64,000 bases of DNA from Cellulomonas sp. APG4 (GCF_009996735.1 NZ_JAACYI010000018.1:1-64000), one strand, 5' to 3'; shown: positions 27,814 to 37,832, numbered from the stretch's first letter. A program made the numbers and translations. Notes: generated by a model from the letters alone, not told the origin.

Positions 27814-29129
27814 CAGGCGCCCTTGGCCGCTCGGAAGCCCGCGTCGAGGTCCGCCAGGATGTCGTCGATGTGCTCGAGGCCCACCGAGAGCCGCACGAGG
27901 CCCGGGGTGACGCCCGAGAGCGCCTGCTCCTCGGGGCTCAGCTGGCTGTGCGTCGTCGACGCCGGGTGGATCACGAGCGAGCGCACGTCGCCGATGTTCG
28001 CGAGGTTGGAGTGCAGCTCGAGGCCGTCGACGAAGGCCTTGCCGGCCTCGGCGCCGCCCGCGAGCTCGAACGCGAGCACCGCGCCGGCACCCTTGGGCAG
28101 GTACTTGCGCGCGTTGGCGTGCCAGGGGCTCGAGGGCAGGCCCGCGTAGTGGACGCCCTGCACCTCGTCGCGCGCCTCGAGCCACTCGGCGACCTTCTGC
28201 GCGTTCTCGACGTGCCGCTCGATGCGCAGCGACAGCGTCTCGAGGCCCTGCGCGATGAGGAACGCGTTGAACGGCGAGATCGCCGAGCCCAGGTCGCGCA
28301 GCAGCTGCACGCGGGCCTTGAGGATGTACGAGAGGTTGACGCCGAACGCGCCGTCGACGCCCAGGTCGCGCGCGTAGACGAGGCCGTTGTAGGTCGGGTC
28401 CGGCGTGTTGAAGTTGGGGAAGCGCTCGGGGTGCTGCGCGAAGTCGAACGAGCCGCCGTCGACGATGACGCCGCCGATCGCGGTGCCGTGCCCGCCCAGG
28501 AACTTGGTGGCCGCGTGCACCACGACGTCGGCGCCGTGCTCGAGGGGACGCAGCAGGTAGGGCGTGGGGATCGTGTTGTCGACGACGAGCGGCACGCCCG
28601 CCTCGTGCGCGACCCCGGCGACGGCCTCGATGTCGAGCACGTCCGAGCGCGGGTTGGGCACCGACTCGGCGAAGAAGAGCTTGGTGTTCTCGCGGACGGC
28701 GTCGCGCCAGGCCTGCGGCTGGTGCGGGTCGCTCACGAAGCTCACCTCGACGCCGAGCTTGCGCAGCGTGTGGGCGAACAGGTTGTAGGTGCCGCCGTAG
28801 AGGCTCGGGCTCGCGACCACGTGGTCGCCCGCCTCGGCGACGTTGAGGATCGCGTACGTGCTCGCGGCCTGGCCCGACGCGAGGAGCAGCGCGCCGACGC
28901 CGCCCTCGAGGGACGCGATGCGGTCCTCGACCGCCTGCTGGGTCGGGTTGCCGATGCGCGTGTAGATCGGGCCGAGGTCCTGCAGCGCGAAGCGCGCGGC
29001 GGCCGTGTCGGCGTCCGGGAACACGAACGAGGTGCTCTGGTAGATGGGCAGCGCGCGTGCGCCGGTGGTCGGGTCCGGGGTCTGCCCGGCGTGGATCTGA
29101 CGCGTCTCGAAGGACCAGCTCTGGCTCAT
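27813..29129 (-). CDS. metY: O-acetylhomoserine sulfhydrylase
   Basis: 438 residues, a PLP enzyme of the Cys/Met metabolism family. It makes homocysteine from O-acetylhomoserine and sulfide. Visible features are ETRQIHAGQ at the N-terminus, YTRIGNPTQQAVEDRIASLE, LLASGQAAS (cofactor phosphate), VVDNTIPTPYLLRPLEHGAD and the Schiff-base lysine in HAATKFLGGHG. SHSQL-type C-terminal substrate residues are in HPASTTHSQL. Length is normal for the long (about 430 aa) MetY group. AGGAG precedes the ATG. It is the first gene of a leader-peptide-controlled operon with metX. Confidence 0.95.
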   Translation of the reverse strand: MSQSWSFETRQIHAGQTPDPTTGARALPIYQSTSFVFPDADTAAARFALQDLGPIYTRIGNPTQQAVEDRIASLEGGVGALLLASGQAASTYAILNVAEAGDHVVASPSLYGGTYNLFAHTLRKLGVEVSFVSDPHQPQAWRDAVRENTKLFFAESVPNPRSDVLDIEAVAGVAHEAGVPLVVDNTIPTPYLLRPLEHGADVVVHAATKFLGGHGTAIGGVIVDGGSFDFAQHPERFPNFNTPDPTYNGLVYARDLGVDGAFGVNLSYILKARVQLLRDLGSAISPFNAFLIAQGLETLSLRIERHVENAQKVAEWLEARDEVQGVHYAGLPSSPWHANARKYLPKGAGAVLAFELAGGAEAGKAFVDGLELHSNLANIGDVRSLVIHPASTTHSQLSPEEQALSGVTPGLVRLSVGLEHIDDILADLDAGFRAAKGA

Positions 29130-29271
29130 GAGGACTCCTGGTGAACAGGGCGAGAACCAGTCGTCAGCACACTGACCCTGGTCCCCGCGGAGGGGACGGA
29201 CGAGGGTGGGTGCACGTGGGGGTGGTCCCGAGCCGGTGCTCGTGGCCTCAGGGGCGGGCGACCGGGCGCGG

Positions 29272-29308
29272 GCACGCCGAACGTGCGCGGGTCAGCGGCA
29301 CATTCGGC
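29272..29308 (-). promoter_or_regulatory. Mutually exclusive hairpins overlapping the Cys leader peptide (candidate attenuator)
   Basis: In the leftward transcript GCCGAAUGUGC (29308-29298), which spans the Cys codons, can pair with GCACGUUCGGC (29286-29276) over 11 pairs with one G-U. The downstream arm can instead fold with CGUGC (29276-29272) as GCACG-UUCGG-CGUGC. The two structures exclude each other, so ribosome position on the leader peptide could select between them. A further hairpin GTCCCC/GGGGAC lies at 29181-29197 nearer metY. Structures are by eye. Confidence 0.6.
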
Positions 29309-29315
29309 AGTACAT
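29292..29315 (-). CDS. Seven-residue Cys-containing leader peptide upstream of metY
   Basis: ATG at 29315 followed by TAC TGC CGA ATG TGC CGC TGA encodes MYCRMCR. Two of seven codons are Cys, in front of a sulfur-assimilation operon. The start sits 7 nt after a TACGCT box, so the transcript would be leaderless and begin on the leader ATG. Cys-rich leaderless short ORFs acting as cysteine-responsive attenuators are established in mycobacteria; applying that model here is inference. Confidence 0.6.
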   Translation of the reverse strand: MYCRMCR

Positions 29316-29322
29316 GGCCCCG

Positions 29323-29328
29323 AGCGTA
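29323..29328 (-). promoter_or_regulatory. -10-like hexamer for the metY-metX transcript
   Basis: TACGCT on the minus strand is followed by 7 nt and the leader-peptide ATG. No good -35 box was found. Confidence 0.5.
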
Positions 29329-29354
29329 GGGACCGCGCTCCGTCTCCCGATACG

Positions 29355-29377
29355 CCCGTCTCACCAACCGAGACGGG
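29355..29377. promoter_or_regulatory. Perfect 8-bp inverted repeat upstream of the metY promoter
   Basis: CCCGTCTC-N7-GAGACGGG lies about 27 bp upstream of the TACGCT box. A further GTCTCCCG half-site is at 29342-29349. Spacing and symmetry suit a dimeric TetR-type regulator. In corynebacteria McbR controls methionine genes through a comparable GTCTA-type palindrome, but the regulator here is unknown. Confidence 0.5.
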
Positions 29378-29552
29378 AGTCGACGCCCTCTGCGGCTGGG
29401 CGGTCGAGACGTGCCGTCGAGCTGGTCGAGGGTGTTGTTCGTGTGACTCATGTGGTTGGTGGGACTCGGTGGCATTCGGGTGACAGGTGTTCTCTTGTGG
29501 GACTGCCGTGAGTACGCTCGATCGGGCCCGGACGGGTGAGGACGGAGACACC

Positions 29553-30929
29553 GTGACGACACGAACCGGCGGCCACGCGCTCGTGGCCGTCACGCTGCTG
29601 GTCGGCTCGTTCCTCGTCGTGCCCGGAGCCCAGGCAGAGCCCACCGACGACGACGTCCGCCGCGCGCAGGACGCCGTGCGCAGCACGGCCGCGACGATCG
29701 CGGGCCTCGAGGTCGAGATGGCCGCCCAGGCGGCCCGCCTCGACGACGCGTGGGTCGCGGTCGCCGCCGCGAACGAGGACTACACCGCGGCCGTGGTCGC
29801 CGCCGACGAGGCCGCTGCGGCTGCTGCTGCCGCCGCCGAGCGGCACGACGCCGCGCAGCTCGAGGTCGAGGCCGCGAGGGTCGAGCTCGGCGCCATCGCC
29901 CAGCAGGCCTACCGCGGCGGCGGCTCGATGGACACCGTGGGCGCGATGTTCTCGGCCGACGGCTTCGAGGACCTGGTCCAGCGCTCGCAGGCGGTCGACC
30001 GCCTGGGCACCCAGGCCGACCGCGCCGTCCAGCGGTTCAGCGCGGCGGACCTGGTGGCGAGCACGCTCGCCGACCTCGCCGAGGCCGCGGCGGACGAGGC
30101 CGACGCGGCCGCCCGTACGGCCGAGGAACAGCTCGCCGAGGCCGAGGCCGCCAAGGACGACGCCGAGCAGGAGGTCGCCGACGCGACCGCGCGGCGCGAG
30201 GCCCTCGTGGTGCAGCTCGCCGACCTTCGCCAGACCTCGGTCGAGGTCGAGCGTGCGCGTCAGGAGAGCCTCGACGAGGAACGTCGTGCGCGGCAGGAGG
30301 CGGCGGCCGCGGGCGAGCGTGACGCGCCGACGGGCGGTTCCGGCGGCACCGGTTCCGGTGGGGTGGGTTCCGGTGGTTCGGGTTCGGGTGGTTCGTCCGA
30401 CCCGGCGACCCCGCCGGCTACGACGACTCCGCCGCCGACCACCCCGACGACGCCCCCACCGACCACCGCGCCGCCGACCACGCCCCCACCCACGACGCCG
30501 CCGCCCACCACACCTCCCGCGGATCGCTACGGGCTGGGCACCGGCAGCGCCCGCGGCTCGGCCGCGCAGGGACAGGCCGCGGTCGCGTGGGCGCTCCAGC
30601 AGGTCGGCAAGCCCTACGGCTGGGGTGCGTCAGGCCCCTCCGCGTTCGACTGCTCGGGGCTCACGAGCCAGGCCTGGCGGGCGGCGGGTCTGTCGCTCAC
30701 GCGCACGTCACGCTCGCAGTTCGTCGAGGTGCGCAAGATCCGCTTCGGCGACATGCGTCCCGGCGACCTGATCTTCTACGGCACCAACACGGCCGACCCG
30801 CAGTCCATCCACCACGTCGCGATGTACGTGGGTGGCGGCCAGATGGTCGAGGCCCCGCGACCCGGGGTGAACGTGCGCGTCACCGCCGTGCGCTGGTCCG
30901 GGACCATGCTCTACGCCGGGCGCCCCTGA
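29553..30929 (+). CDS. Secreted NlpC/P60 peptidoglycan hydrolase with coiled coil and proline-rich linker
   Basis: 458 residues. The signal peptide ends near AQA|EP (about residue 28). Residues about 30-265 are Ala/Glu-rich and predicted coiled coil, as in RipA-type hydrolases. Residues about 270-330 are a Gly/Ser then Thr/Pro linker with repeated TPPPTT units. The C-terminal NlpC/P60 domain has the catalytic Cys at about 367 (FDCSGL) and His at about 420-421 (IHHVAMYVGGGQM). It cuts peptide stems in the wall, probably during division. GTG 29553 follows GGAGAC; an upstream in-frame GTG (29508) would put acidic residues before the signal peptide and is less likely. TACGCT near 29513 may be the -10. 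Confidence 0.9.
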   Translation: MTTRTGGHALVAVTLLVGSFLVVPGAQAEPTDDDVRRAQDAVRSTAATIAGLEVEMAAQAARLDDAWVAVAAANEDYTAAVVAADEAAAAAAAAAERHDAAQLEVEAARVELGAIAQQAYRGGGSMDTVGAMFSADGFEDLVQRSQAVDRLGTQADRAVQRFSAADLVASTLADLAEAAADEADAAARTAEEQLAEAEAAKDDAEQEVADATARREALVVQLADLRQTSVEVERARQESLDEERRARQEAAAAGERDAPTGGSGGTGSGGVGSGGSGSGGSSDPATPPATTTPPPTTPTTPPPTTAPPTTPPPTTPPPTTPPADRYGLGTGSARGSAAQGQAAVAWALQQVGKPYGWGASGPSAFDCSGLTSQAWRAAGLSLTRTSRSQFVEVRKIRFGDMRPGDLIFYGTNTADPQSIHHVAMYVGGGQMVEAPRPGVNVRVTAVRWSGTMLYAGRP

Positions 30930-30955
30930 GCGGGCCGCACGCGTCGGCCCGCTCA
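30927..30955. terminator. Hairpin terminator between convergent NlpC/P60 and ppa genes
   Basis: The perfect 10-bp stem TGAGCGGGCC / GGCCCGCTCA has a 9-nt loop. It starts on the NlpC/P60 stop codon and ends 8 bp before the ppa stop. It can serve both strands. Confidence 0.75.
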
Positions 30956-30962
30956 GAGCGCG

Positions 30963-31451
30963 TCAGTGGCCCGAGGTCTTCGCGCGCTCGAACGACCTGA
31001 CGATCTCCGCCTCGGCCTCCTCGCGGCCCACCCAGTGCGCGCCCTCGACGGACTTGCCGGGCTCGAGGTCCTTGTAGACCTCGAAGAAGTGCTGGATCTC
31101 GAGGCGGTGGAACTCGCTCACGTCGTCGATGTCGAGCCGCCACGAGGCGCGCGTGTCGCCCGCGGGCACGCACAGCACCTTGTCGTCGCCCCCGGCCTCG
31201 TCGCTCATGCGGAACATGCCGAGCGCGCGGCACTTGATCAGGCAGCCCGGGAACGTGGGCTCCTCGAGCAGCACGAGCGCGTCCAGGGGGTCCCCGTCCT
31301 CACCGAGCGTGCCGTCGATGAAGCCGTAGTCGTCGGGGTAGCGCGTCGAGGTGAAGAGCATGCGGTCGAGCCGGATCCGGCCCGTCTCGTGGTCCACCTC
31401 GTACTTGTTGCGCTGACCCTTGGGGATCTCGATCGTGACGTCGAACTCCAC
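30963..31451 (-). CDS. ppa: Soluble inorganic pyrophosphatase (family I)
   Basis: 162 residues. It splits PPi released by biosynthesis. The metal-binding acidic residues are in [20 protein letters not shown] (the DxDPxD signature), preceded by [19 protein letters not shown] and [10 protein letters not shown]. Length and sequence are typical of actinobacterial Ppa. The GTG start at 31451 is preceded by AGGAGA. It diverges from dacB, as in many actinobacteria. The cell thus has both soluble and membrane pyrophosphatases. Confidence 0.95.
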   Translation of the reverse strand: MEFDVTIEIPKGQRNKYEVDHETGRIRLDRMLFTSTRYPDDYGFIDGTLGEDGDPLDALVLLEEPTFPGCLIKCRALGMFRMSDEAGGDDKVLCVPAGDTRASWRLDIDDVSEFHRLEIQHFFEVYKDLEPGKSVEGAHWVGREEAEAEIVRSFERAKTSGH

Positions 31452-31500
31452 AGCTCTCCTTCGCGGCCCGGCCGGTGTCCGGCGCACCCGGCCCGGTGAC

Positions 31501-31506
31501 TAGTGT
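31501..31506 (+). promoter_or_regulatory. -10-like hexamer upstream of dacB
   Basis: TAGTGT is followed by 7 nt and GTG 31514. It favours that codon over a later GTG at 31556 that has GGGAGG only 4 nt upstream. Confidence 0.4.
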
Positions 31507-31513
31507 GACGCAC

Positions 31514-32977
31514 GTGCAGGGCTCCCGCGGCGGGGGCGCCGACGAGGGAGGTCAGGTGGCGAGGTCACGTGCGGCGCGCGCGACCGCGGTCGTCGTGAGC
31601 GTGCTGCTCGCCGGTGCCGGTGCGTACGCGACCGCCGACGCGTACGACGTCGTCCCGGGCCTGGTCACGCTCGAGCCGGAGCCCGAGCCTGCGCCGCCGT
31701 TCCCGACAGCTCCCGCGGCCGTGCCCGGGCCCGACGTCGTGCCCGTGCTCGACGTCGCGGACCCGGCCGCACCGGTCCCGGACGCGGCCGCGCTCACCGC
31801 GGCCGCGCAGGCCGCCGTGGACCACAGGTGGATGGGCGAGTCGACCGCCGTCGTCGTGCGGGACGTCCTGACCGGGGAGACGCTCGTCGACCTCGCGGGC
31901 GAGACCCCGCGCGAGCCCGCGTCCACCGCCAAGCTGCTCACGGTCGCCGCGGCCGTCACGTCGCTGGACCCTGACGCGACCGTGAGCACGCGCGTGGTCG
32001 CCGACGGCGCCGGTCGTGTCGTGCTGGTGGGCGGCGGCGACATGATGCTCTCGGCCGGCGCGGGCGAGCCCGAGGCGACCAACGGCCGGGCGGGCCTCGT
32101 GGACCTCGCGGCCCAGGTGGTGCGTGAGCTGCGCCTCGCGGGGACGACGCAGGTCGAGGTCGCCGTCGACGACACGCTCTTCACCGGCCCCGCCCTCAAC
32201 CCGGGGTGGACGACCGAGCACTCGTCGCTCGGGTACGTGGCGCCGGTCGCGGCCCTCGCGGTCAACATCGCCAAGACGCGCGAGGAGCCCTACCCGCCCC
32301 GGCACGCCGACCCCGCGCTGCACGCCGCGCGGACGTTCGCGGACCTGCTGGTCGAGCAGGGCGTCGCGGTCAGCGGGGTGGTGCGCGGCACCGCGCCGGA
32401 GTCGGCGCGCGAGCTGGGCTCCGTCGAGTCCGCGACCATCCGCGAGATCGCGCGGTACGCGCTGCACACGTCGGACAACACGGTGACCGAGGCGCTCGGG
32501 CGGCTGGTCGCCGTGGGCGCGGGTCTGCCCGGGAGCTTCCAGGGGGCGACGACGGCCGTGCTCGCGGCGGTCGAGGAGGCCGGGGTCGACGTCACGGGTG
32601 CGCGGCTCTCCGACGCGAGCGGCCTCGCGGCCGGGTCGCTCGTGCCCGCCGCGACCCTCGTGAACCTCATGACCCTGGCGGCCGACGGCGAGCACCCCGA
32701 GCTGCTGCCCGTCGCGGTCGACGCCCCCGTGTCGGGGTGGCAGGGGACCCTCGCGGACCGCCTGCTCGAGGGCCCCGCGCGCGGCCTCGTGCGTGCCAAG
32801 ACCGGGAGCCTGCCGGGCACCACGACGCTCGCGGGCACCGTGCTCACGGTCGAGGGGCGCCTGCTCGCGTTCGCCGTCATGACCAACGAGACGCCGCCGG
32901 GCGGTCAGCTCGGCCCGCGACGCGTGATCGACGCCCTCGTGCAGCAGATCGCGGGCTGCGACTGCCCGCTACCGTGA
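31514..32977 (+). CDS. dacB: D-alanyl-D-alanine carboxypeptidase/endopeptidase (PBP4 type)
   Basis: 487 residues. A signal anchor (ATAVVVSVLLAGAGAYATA) is followed by the class C penicillin-binding domain. All three serine-penicilloyl motifs are present: SxxK in PASTAKLL, SxN in TSDNTV and KTG in RAKTGSLPG. It trims D-Ala or cuts cross-links in peptidoglycan outside the membrane. The start is uncertain: 31514 has the leaderless -10 arrangement, and 31556 (473 aa) has a close Shine-Dalgarno and puts basic residues directly before the anchor. Conserved position between ppa and the zincin gene. Confidence 0.92.
   Translation: MQGSRGGGADEGGQVARSRAARATAVVVSVLLAGAGAYATADAYDVVPGLVTLEPEPEPAPPFPTAPAAVPGPDVVPVLDVADPAAPVPDAAALTAAAQAAVDHRWMGESTAVVVRDVLTGETLVDLAGETPREPASTAKLLTVAAAVTSLDPDATVSTRVVADGAGRVVLVGGGDMMLSAGAGEPEATNGRAGLVDLAAQVVRELRLAGTTQVEVAVDDTLFTGPALNPGWTTEHSSLGYVAPVAALAVNIAKTREEPYPPRHADPALHAARTFADLLVEQGVAVSGVVRGTAPESARELGSVESATIREIARYALHTSDNTVTEALGRLVAVGAGLPGSFQGATTAVLAAVEEAGVDVTGARLSDASGLAAGSLVPAATLVNLMTLAADGEHPELLPVAVDAPVSGWQGTLADRLLEGPARGLVRAKTGSLPGTTTLAGTVLTVEGRLLAFAVMTNETPPGGQLGPRRVIDALVQQIAGCDCPLP
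32970..32975 (+). promoter_or_regulatory. -10-like hexamer of a leaderless start (zincin gene)
   Basis: TACCGT overlaps the 3' end of dacB and precedes ATG 32982 by 6 nt. Confidence 0.5.
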
Positions 32978-32981
32978 GCCG

Positions 32982-34022
32982 ATGAGCGAGCCGCCGCAGG
33001 GGTCCCTCGAGGTGGACTGGGACCAGGCCGGCCGCTGGGCGGGGCGCCTGGCGTCGCCCGGGCCCACCGCGAGCCGCGCCGACCTCGCGCGGCTCGTCGG
33101 GGAGCTCCACGACGCCGCGACGCGCGCGCACGGCCTCGCGCTGCGGTCCTCGCGCCTCGCCGACCTGCTGCCCGACGACGTCCCGCCCACCCCGGTGCTC
33201 GTCGTCGACCGGGCCGGGTGGGCGCGCGCCGCGGCCCAGTCGTTCGGCAGCCTCGCGGGCGGTCGGGGCGAGGGGCGCGTCGCCGCCGTGCGTGCGGTGC
33301 CGGCGACCGCGCAGGCCGCAGGGATGCTGGGCCTGCTCGCGAGCCGCGTGCTCGGCCAGTTCGACCCGTTCGCGGCCGACGGACGCCTGCTGCTGGTCGC
33401 GCCCAACGTGCTGCGGGTCGAGCGCGACCTCTCCGCCGACCCGGCCGACTTCCGCCTGTGGGTGTGCGTCCACGAGCAGACCCACGCGCTGCAGTTCGCC
33501 GCCGCGCCCTGGCTCGCCGCGCACCTGCGCGACGAGGTGGGCTCGCTGGTGACCGAGCTGTCGCAGGGGTCTGCCGGGCAGGAGATCCTCGCGGCGGTCC
33601 AGCGCGGTCTCAGGTCGCTGCGGCAGGGCGGGGACGACGAGTGGGGCGTGCTCGAGGCCGTGCTCGACGACGCGCAGCGCGACCGCGTCGAGCGGCTCAC
33701 CGCCGTCATGTCGCTGCTCGAGGGGCACGCCGACGTGACGATGGACGCCGTCGGGACGCGCTCGATCCCGAGCGCACGGCGGCTGCGGGCCCGCTTCGAC
33801 GCGCGCCGCCGCACCGCGACCGGGATCGACCGGCTGCTGCGTCGGCTGCTCGGGATGGACGCCAAGCTCGAGCAGTACCGGCGCGGTGCCGCATTCGTGC
33901 GGGGCGCGCGCCGGGCGGGTGGGCGCCGCGCGCTCGACCCGGTCTGGTCCGGCCCCGAGGCGCTGCCGACCCCGGTCGAGCTGACCGACCCGGCCGCCTG
34001 GGTGCGGCGGGTGCACGGCTGA
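32982..34022 (+). CDS. Zincin-like metallopeptidase, DUF2342 family
   Basis: 346 residues. The zinc motif HEQTH lies in [17 protein letters not shown] (about residues 163-167). A downstream [14 protein letters not shown] supplies the third ligand region (EGH). The family (DUF2342, also labelled coenzyme F420 biosynthesis-associated) is universal in actinobacteria next to dacB and tilS, but its substrate is unknown. No signal peptide is evident, so it is probably cytosolic. Confidence 0.85.
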   Translation: MSEPPQGSLEVDWDQAGRWAGRLASPGPTASRADLARLVGELHDAATRAHGLALRSSRLADLLPDDVPPTPVLVVDRAGWARAAAQSFGSLAGGRGEGRVAAVRAVPATAQAAGMLGLLASRVLGQFDPFAADGRLLLVAPNVLRVERDLSADPADFRLWVCVHEQTHALQFAAAPWLAAHLRDEVGSLVTELSQGSAGQEILAAVQRGLRSLRQGGDDEWGVLEAVLDDAQRDRVERLTAVMSLLEGHADVTMDAVGTRSIPSARRLRARFDARRRTATGIDRLLRRLLGMDAKLEQYRRGAAFVRGARRAGGRRALDPVWSGPEALPTPVELTDPAAWVRRVHG

Positions 34023-34059
34023 GCGACGTGGCGACGCGCGACGGCCGCGGGGTGCCCGG

Positions 34060-35121
34060 ATGACCGGGCCCGCCCCGGTGGTCGCGCGGCTGCGCACGGC
34101 CGTCCGCGACGCGCTCGCCGACCTGCCCGACGGCGCGCTCGTGCTGGTCGCGTGCTCGGGTGGCGCCGACTCCCTCGCCCTCGCGGCCGCGACGGCGTTC
34201 GTGGCACCGCGGGCGGGCCTGCGCGCCGGCGCCGTCGTCGTCGACCACGGCCTCCAGCGGGGGAGCGCCGCGGTCGCGGACCGGGCTGCGCAGGCGTGCA
34301 GACGGCTCGGCCTCGCTCCCGTCGAGGTGCACCCCGTCGACGTGGAGCAGCGCGGGCGTGGCCCCGAGGCCGCCGCCCGCGAGGTCCGGTACGCCGCCCT
34401 CGAGACGGCCGCACGCGCCCACGGCGCGGCCGCGGTGCTGCTCGGCCACACCCTCGACGACCAGGCCGAGACCGTGCTGCTCGGGCTCGCGCGGGGCGCG
34501 GGGCCCCGGGCCCTCGCCGGCATGGCGCCCGTCCGCGGCCTGCTGCGCCGGCCCCTGCTGGGCGTGCGCCGCGACGAGACCCTCGCCGCGTGCGCCGCGC
34601 AGGGCCTCGAGCCGTGGCACGACCCGACGAACGCCGACGGCCCGCTGGCACCGCTGCGCTCGCGGCTGCGCCACCGTGTGCTGCCCGTGCTCGAGGACGT
34701 GCTCGGCCCGGTGGCACCCGCGCTCGCGCGGACCGCCGAGCAGCTGCGTGACGAGGACGCGCTCCTCGACTCCCTCGCGCACGAGCTGCTGACCCTCGCG
34801 AGGGTGTCCGAGCCGAGCGTGCCCGACGGCGGGGCGGACGCCGTCGTGCTCGACGTGCAGGCGCTCGCGGGCGCCCCCGCCGCGCTGCGTCGGCGGGCGC
34901 TGCACCGCGCCGTGCTCGACGCCGGCGCGCGCCCGGGGGCGCTGTTGCGCACGCACGTGCTGGCCGTCGAGGCGCTCGTCGTCGCGTGGCACGGCCAGGG
35001 CCCGGTCGCGCTGCCCGGCGGCGGCGAGGCCCGGCGCACGTGTGGCAGGCTGACGCTGCGCGGCTCGCCGGCCGCGCGCGGAGAGCGGGCCGAGCGGCCG
35101 AGGACGCACGAGGAGACGTGA
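34060..35121 (+). CDS. tilS: tRNA(Ile)-lysidine synthase
   Basis: 353 residues. The ATP-pyrophosphatase P-loop SGGADS lies in [38 protein letters not shown] and [20 protein letters not shown] are family-specific. It converts C34 of tRNA-Ile(CAU) to lysidine so that AUA is read as Ile. The C-terminal domain is the short actinobacterial form. The rare AUA codon is nearly absent from the flanking genes, but the enzyme is still essential in most bacteria. Its stop overlaps the upstream GTG candidate of hpt. Confidence 0.94.
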   Translation: MTGPAPVVARLRTAVRDALADLPDGALVLVACSGGADSLALAAATAFVAPRAGLRAGAVVVDHGLQRGSAAVADRAAQACRRLGLAPVEVHPVDVEQRGRGPEAAAREVRYAALETAARAHGAAAVLLGHTLDDQAETVLLGLARGAGPRALAGMAPVRGLLRRPLLGVRRDETLAACAAQGLEPWHDPTNADGPLAPLRSRLRHRVLPVLEDVLGPVAPALARTAEQLRDEDALLDSLAHELLTLARVSEPSVPDGGADAVVLDVQALAGAPAALRRRALHRAVLDAGARPGALLRTHVLAVEALVVAWHGQGPVALPGGGEARRTCGRLTLRGSPAARGERAERPRTHEET

Positions 35122-35123
35122 CG

Positions 35124-35678
35124 GTGGACCCAGCGGACATGGGCGACGACCTCGAGCGGGTGCTCCTCAGCGAGGAGCAGATCGGGACCCGCCTCGACGA
35201 GCTCGCCGAGCGGATCGACGCCGACTACGCGGGGCGCGACCTGCTGCTGGTCGGGGTCCTCAAGGGTGCGGTCATGGTCATGGCGGACCTCGCACGTCGC
35301 CTGCACACGCCGGTCGAGATGGACTGGATGGCGGTGTCCTCGTACGGGGCGGGCACGTCGTCGTCGGGCGTCGTGCGGATCCTCAAGGACCTGGACACCG
35401 ACCTCACGGGCCGGCACGTGCTGATCGTCGAGGACATCATCGACTCGGGGCTCACGCTGTCCTGGCTCCTGTCGAACCTGCGCACCCGGGGCGCGGCCTC
35501 GGTCGAGATCGCGACGCTGCTGCGCAAGCCCGAGGCCGCCAAGGTCGAGGTCGACGTGCGCTACGTGGGCTTCGACATCCCCACGGAGTTCGTCGTGGGC
35601 TACGGCCTCGACTACGCCGAGCGCTACCGGAACCTGCCCTTCGTCGGCACGCTCGCGCCCCACGTCTACAGCGACTGA
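35124..35678 (+). CDS. hpt: Hypoxanthine phosphoribosyltransferase
   Basis: 184 residues. The PRPP-binding motif is [13 protein letters not shown]. Upstream [18 protein letters not shown] carries the pyrophosphate loop, and the hood region is [15 protein letters not shown]. It salvages hypoxanthine and guanine to IMP and GMP. GTG 35124 is preferred because AGGAG (35111-35115) lies 8 nt upstream; the GTG at 35118, which overlaps the tilS stop, has only 2 nt spacing. Conserved tilS-hpt-ftsH order. Confidence 0.95.
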   Translation: MDPADMGDDLERVLLSEEQIGTRLDELAERIDADYAGRDLLLVGVLKGAVMVMADLARRLHTPVEMDWMAVSSYGAGTSSSGVVRILKDLDTDLTGRHVLIVEDIIDSGLTLSWLLSNLRTRGAASVEIATLLRKPEAAKVEVDVRYVGFDIPTEFVVGYGLDYAERYRNLPFVGTLAPHVYSD

Positions 35679-35807
35679 GCCGCCGCGCGGCACCGTGCGC
35701 GCGTGCGCCTGCGGCGAACACGGGGCCGTACGCCCAGGTTCGGCAGGTAACGTGACGGGACCCAGACGTCCCACGACCAGAGAGGGAGAGGGCTCGGCCC
35801 GTCGCCC

Positions 35808-37832
35808 ATGAACCTCAAGCGTCTCTCCCGCGGCCCAGTGCTGTGGATCGTCCTCGCGGTCGTGATCCTGTGGCTCGGCGCGTCGTCCTTCATGGCGCCC
35901 GGCATCCAGCGCATCGACACCTCCGACGGCCTCGAGCTGCTCGCGGGCGACACGGTCGAGCAGGTCAAGATCGTCGACGGGCAGCAGCGCGTGGACCTGA
36001 CCCTCACCGAGGACTTCGGTGACAAGGGCCGCAACGTGCAGTTCTACTACGTCGCGCCGCAGGGCGAGGCCGTGGTCGAGGCGATCGCCGCGGCGGACCC
36101 GGAGGGCGGCTTCAACTCCGAGGTGCCGCAGACGTCGTGGTGGGCGAGCCTGCTCGGCCTCCTGCTGCCGTTCGTGATCATCCTGGGCCTGTTCTGGTTC
36201 CTCATGTCGCGCATGCAGGGCGGCGGCTCGCGCGTCATGCAGTTCGGCAAGTCCAAGGCCAAGCTCGTCTCGAAGGAGACCCCGCAGGTCACCTTCGCCG
36301 ACGTCGCGGGTGTCGACGAGGCCGTCGAGGAGCTCCAGGAGATCAAGGAGTTCCTGGCAGACCCGGCCAAGTTCCAGGCCGTGGGCGCCAAGATCCCCAA
36401 GGGCGTGCTGCTGTACGGCCAGCCCGGCACCGGCAAGACCCTGCTCGCCCGTGCCGTCGCGGGTGAGGCGGGCGTGCCGTTCTACTCGATCTCGGGCTCG
36501 GACTTCGTCGAGATGTTCGTGGGCGTGGGCGCCTCGCGCGTGCGCGACCTGTTCGACCAGGCGAAGCAGAACGCGCCGGCCATCATCTTCATCGACGAGA
36601 TCGACGCCGTGGGTCGCCACCGCGGCGCGGGCATGGGCGGCGGCCACGACGAGCGCGAGCAGACCCTCAACCAGATGCTCGTCGAGATGGACGGGTTCGA
36701 CGTCAACGCGAACGTCATCCTCATCGCCGCGACCAACCGGCCGGACATCCTCGACCCGGCCCTGCTGCGCCCGGGGCGCTTCGACCGCCAGATCACCGTC
36801 GACGCCCCCGACCTCAAGGGCCGCGAGCGCATCCTCACGGTGCACGCCAAGGGCAAGCCGGTCGCGGCCGACGTCGACCTGCACGCGGTCGCCAAGCGCA
36901 CGCCGGGCTTCACGGGTGCGGACCTCGCGAACGTGCTCAACGAGGCCGCGCTGCTCACCGCGCGCTCGGGCGGGCAGCAGCTCGGCAACCGTGAGCTCGA
37001 CGAGGCGATCGACCGCGTCATCGCCGGACCGCAGAAGCGCACCCGGCTGATGAACGACAAGGAGAAGAAGATCACCGCGTACCACGAGGGCGGGCACGCG
37101 CTCGTGGCGGCCGCCCTGCGGTACACGGACCCGGTCACGAAGGTGACGATCCTCCCGCGCGGGCGGGCCCTGGGCTACACGATGGTCATGCCGGCCGAGG
37201 ACAAGTACTCGACCACGCGCAACGAGCTGCTCGACCAGCTCGCGTACGCGATGGGCGGCCGCGTGGCCGAGGAGATCGTCTTCCACGACCCCACCACGGG
37301 TGCCTCGAACGACATCGAGAAGGCGACCTCGGTCGCGCGCAAGATGGTCACCCAGTACGGCATGAGCGAGCGCGTGGGCGCGGTCAAACTGGGCCAGGGC
37401 AGCGGCGAGGTCTTCCTGGGCCGCGACATGGGCCACGAGCGCGACTACTCCGAGCAGGTGGCCGCGACGGTCGACGTCGAGGTGCGCAGGCTCATGGACT
37501 TCGCCCACGACGAGGCCTACGCGATCCTCAACGAGTACCGGCACGTGCTCGACGACCTCGTGGTCCAGCTGCTCGAGCGGGAGACGCTCAACCAGGCCGA
37601 GCTGGCCGAGGTCTTCGCCCCGGTGGTCAAGCGCGACCCGCGCGACGTCTGGCTCTCGAGCCCCGAGCGCACGCCGTCGGACCTGCCGCCCGTCCAGACC
37701 GCCAAGGAGCGCGCGAGCGCCAACGGCGCGCCCGTGGTCCCCCAGGACGAGGCCGCGGCCGCGAAGGACGAGCACCCGGCGAACCCCGTCGGCGAGGTTC
37801 CGCCCGGCGGCACCGTCGACGGCGCGCACTGA
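35808..37832 (+). CDS. ftsH: ATP-dependent zinc metalloprotease FtsH
   Basis: 674 residues. There are two membrane segments (about residues 10-29 and 107-126) with a small extracytoplasmic domain between. The AAA domain has Walker A GQPGTGKT, Walker [16 protein letters not shown] and the second region of homology [19 protein letters not shown]. The protease domain has zinc motif HEGGH in [14 protein letters not shown] Pro/Ala/Glu-rich tail ends the protein. It degrades membrane and some soluble proteins at the inner face of the membrane. A TAACGT at about 35751 is a candidate -10 with GGGAGAGGG further on. Confidence 0.97.
   Translation: MNLKRLSRGPVLWIVLAVVILWLGASSFMAPGIQRIDTSDGLELLAGDTVEQVKIVDGQQRVDLTLTEDFGDKGRNVQFYYVAPQGEAVVEAIAAADPEGGFNSEVPQTSWWASLLGLLLPFVIILGLFWFLMSRMQGGGSRVMQFGKSKAKLVSKETPQVTFADVAGVDEAVEELQEIKEFLADPAKFQAVGAKIPKGVLLYGQPGTGKTLLARAVAGEAGVPFYSISGSDFVEMFVGVGASRVRDLFDQAKQNAPAIIFIDEIDAVGRHRGAGMGGGHDEREQTLNQMLVEMDGFDVNANVILIAATNRPDILDPALLRPGRFDRQITVDAPDLKGRERILTVHAKGKPVAADVDLHAVAKRTPGFTGADLANVLNEAALLTARSGGQQLGNRELDEAIDRVIAGPQKRTRLMNDKEKKITAYHEGGHALVAAALRYTDPVTKVTILPRGRALGYTMVMPAEDKYSTTRNELLDQLAYAMGGRVAEEIVFHDPTTGASNDIEKATSVARKMVTQYGMSERVGAVKLGQGSGEVFLGRDMGHERDYSEQVAATVDVEVRRLMDFAHDEAYAILNEYRHVLDDLVVQLLERETLNQAELAEVFAPVVKRDPRDVWLSSPERTPSDLPPVQTAKERASANGAPVVPQDEAAAAKDEHPANPVGEVPPGGTVDGAH

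Noticed and set aside
29130-29330. A SAM riboswitch before metY
   Set aside because: None of the conserved SAM-I or SAM-IV core sequences could be found by eye in the leftward transcript; the Cys leader peptide explains the region better.
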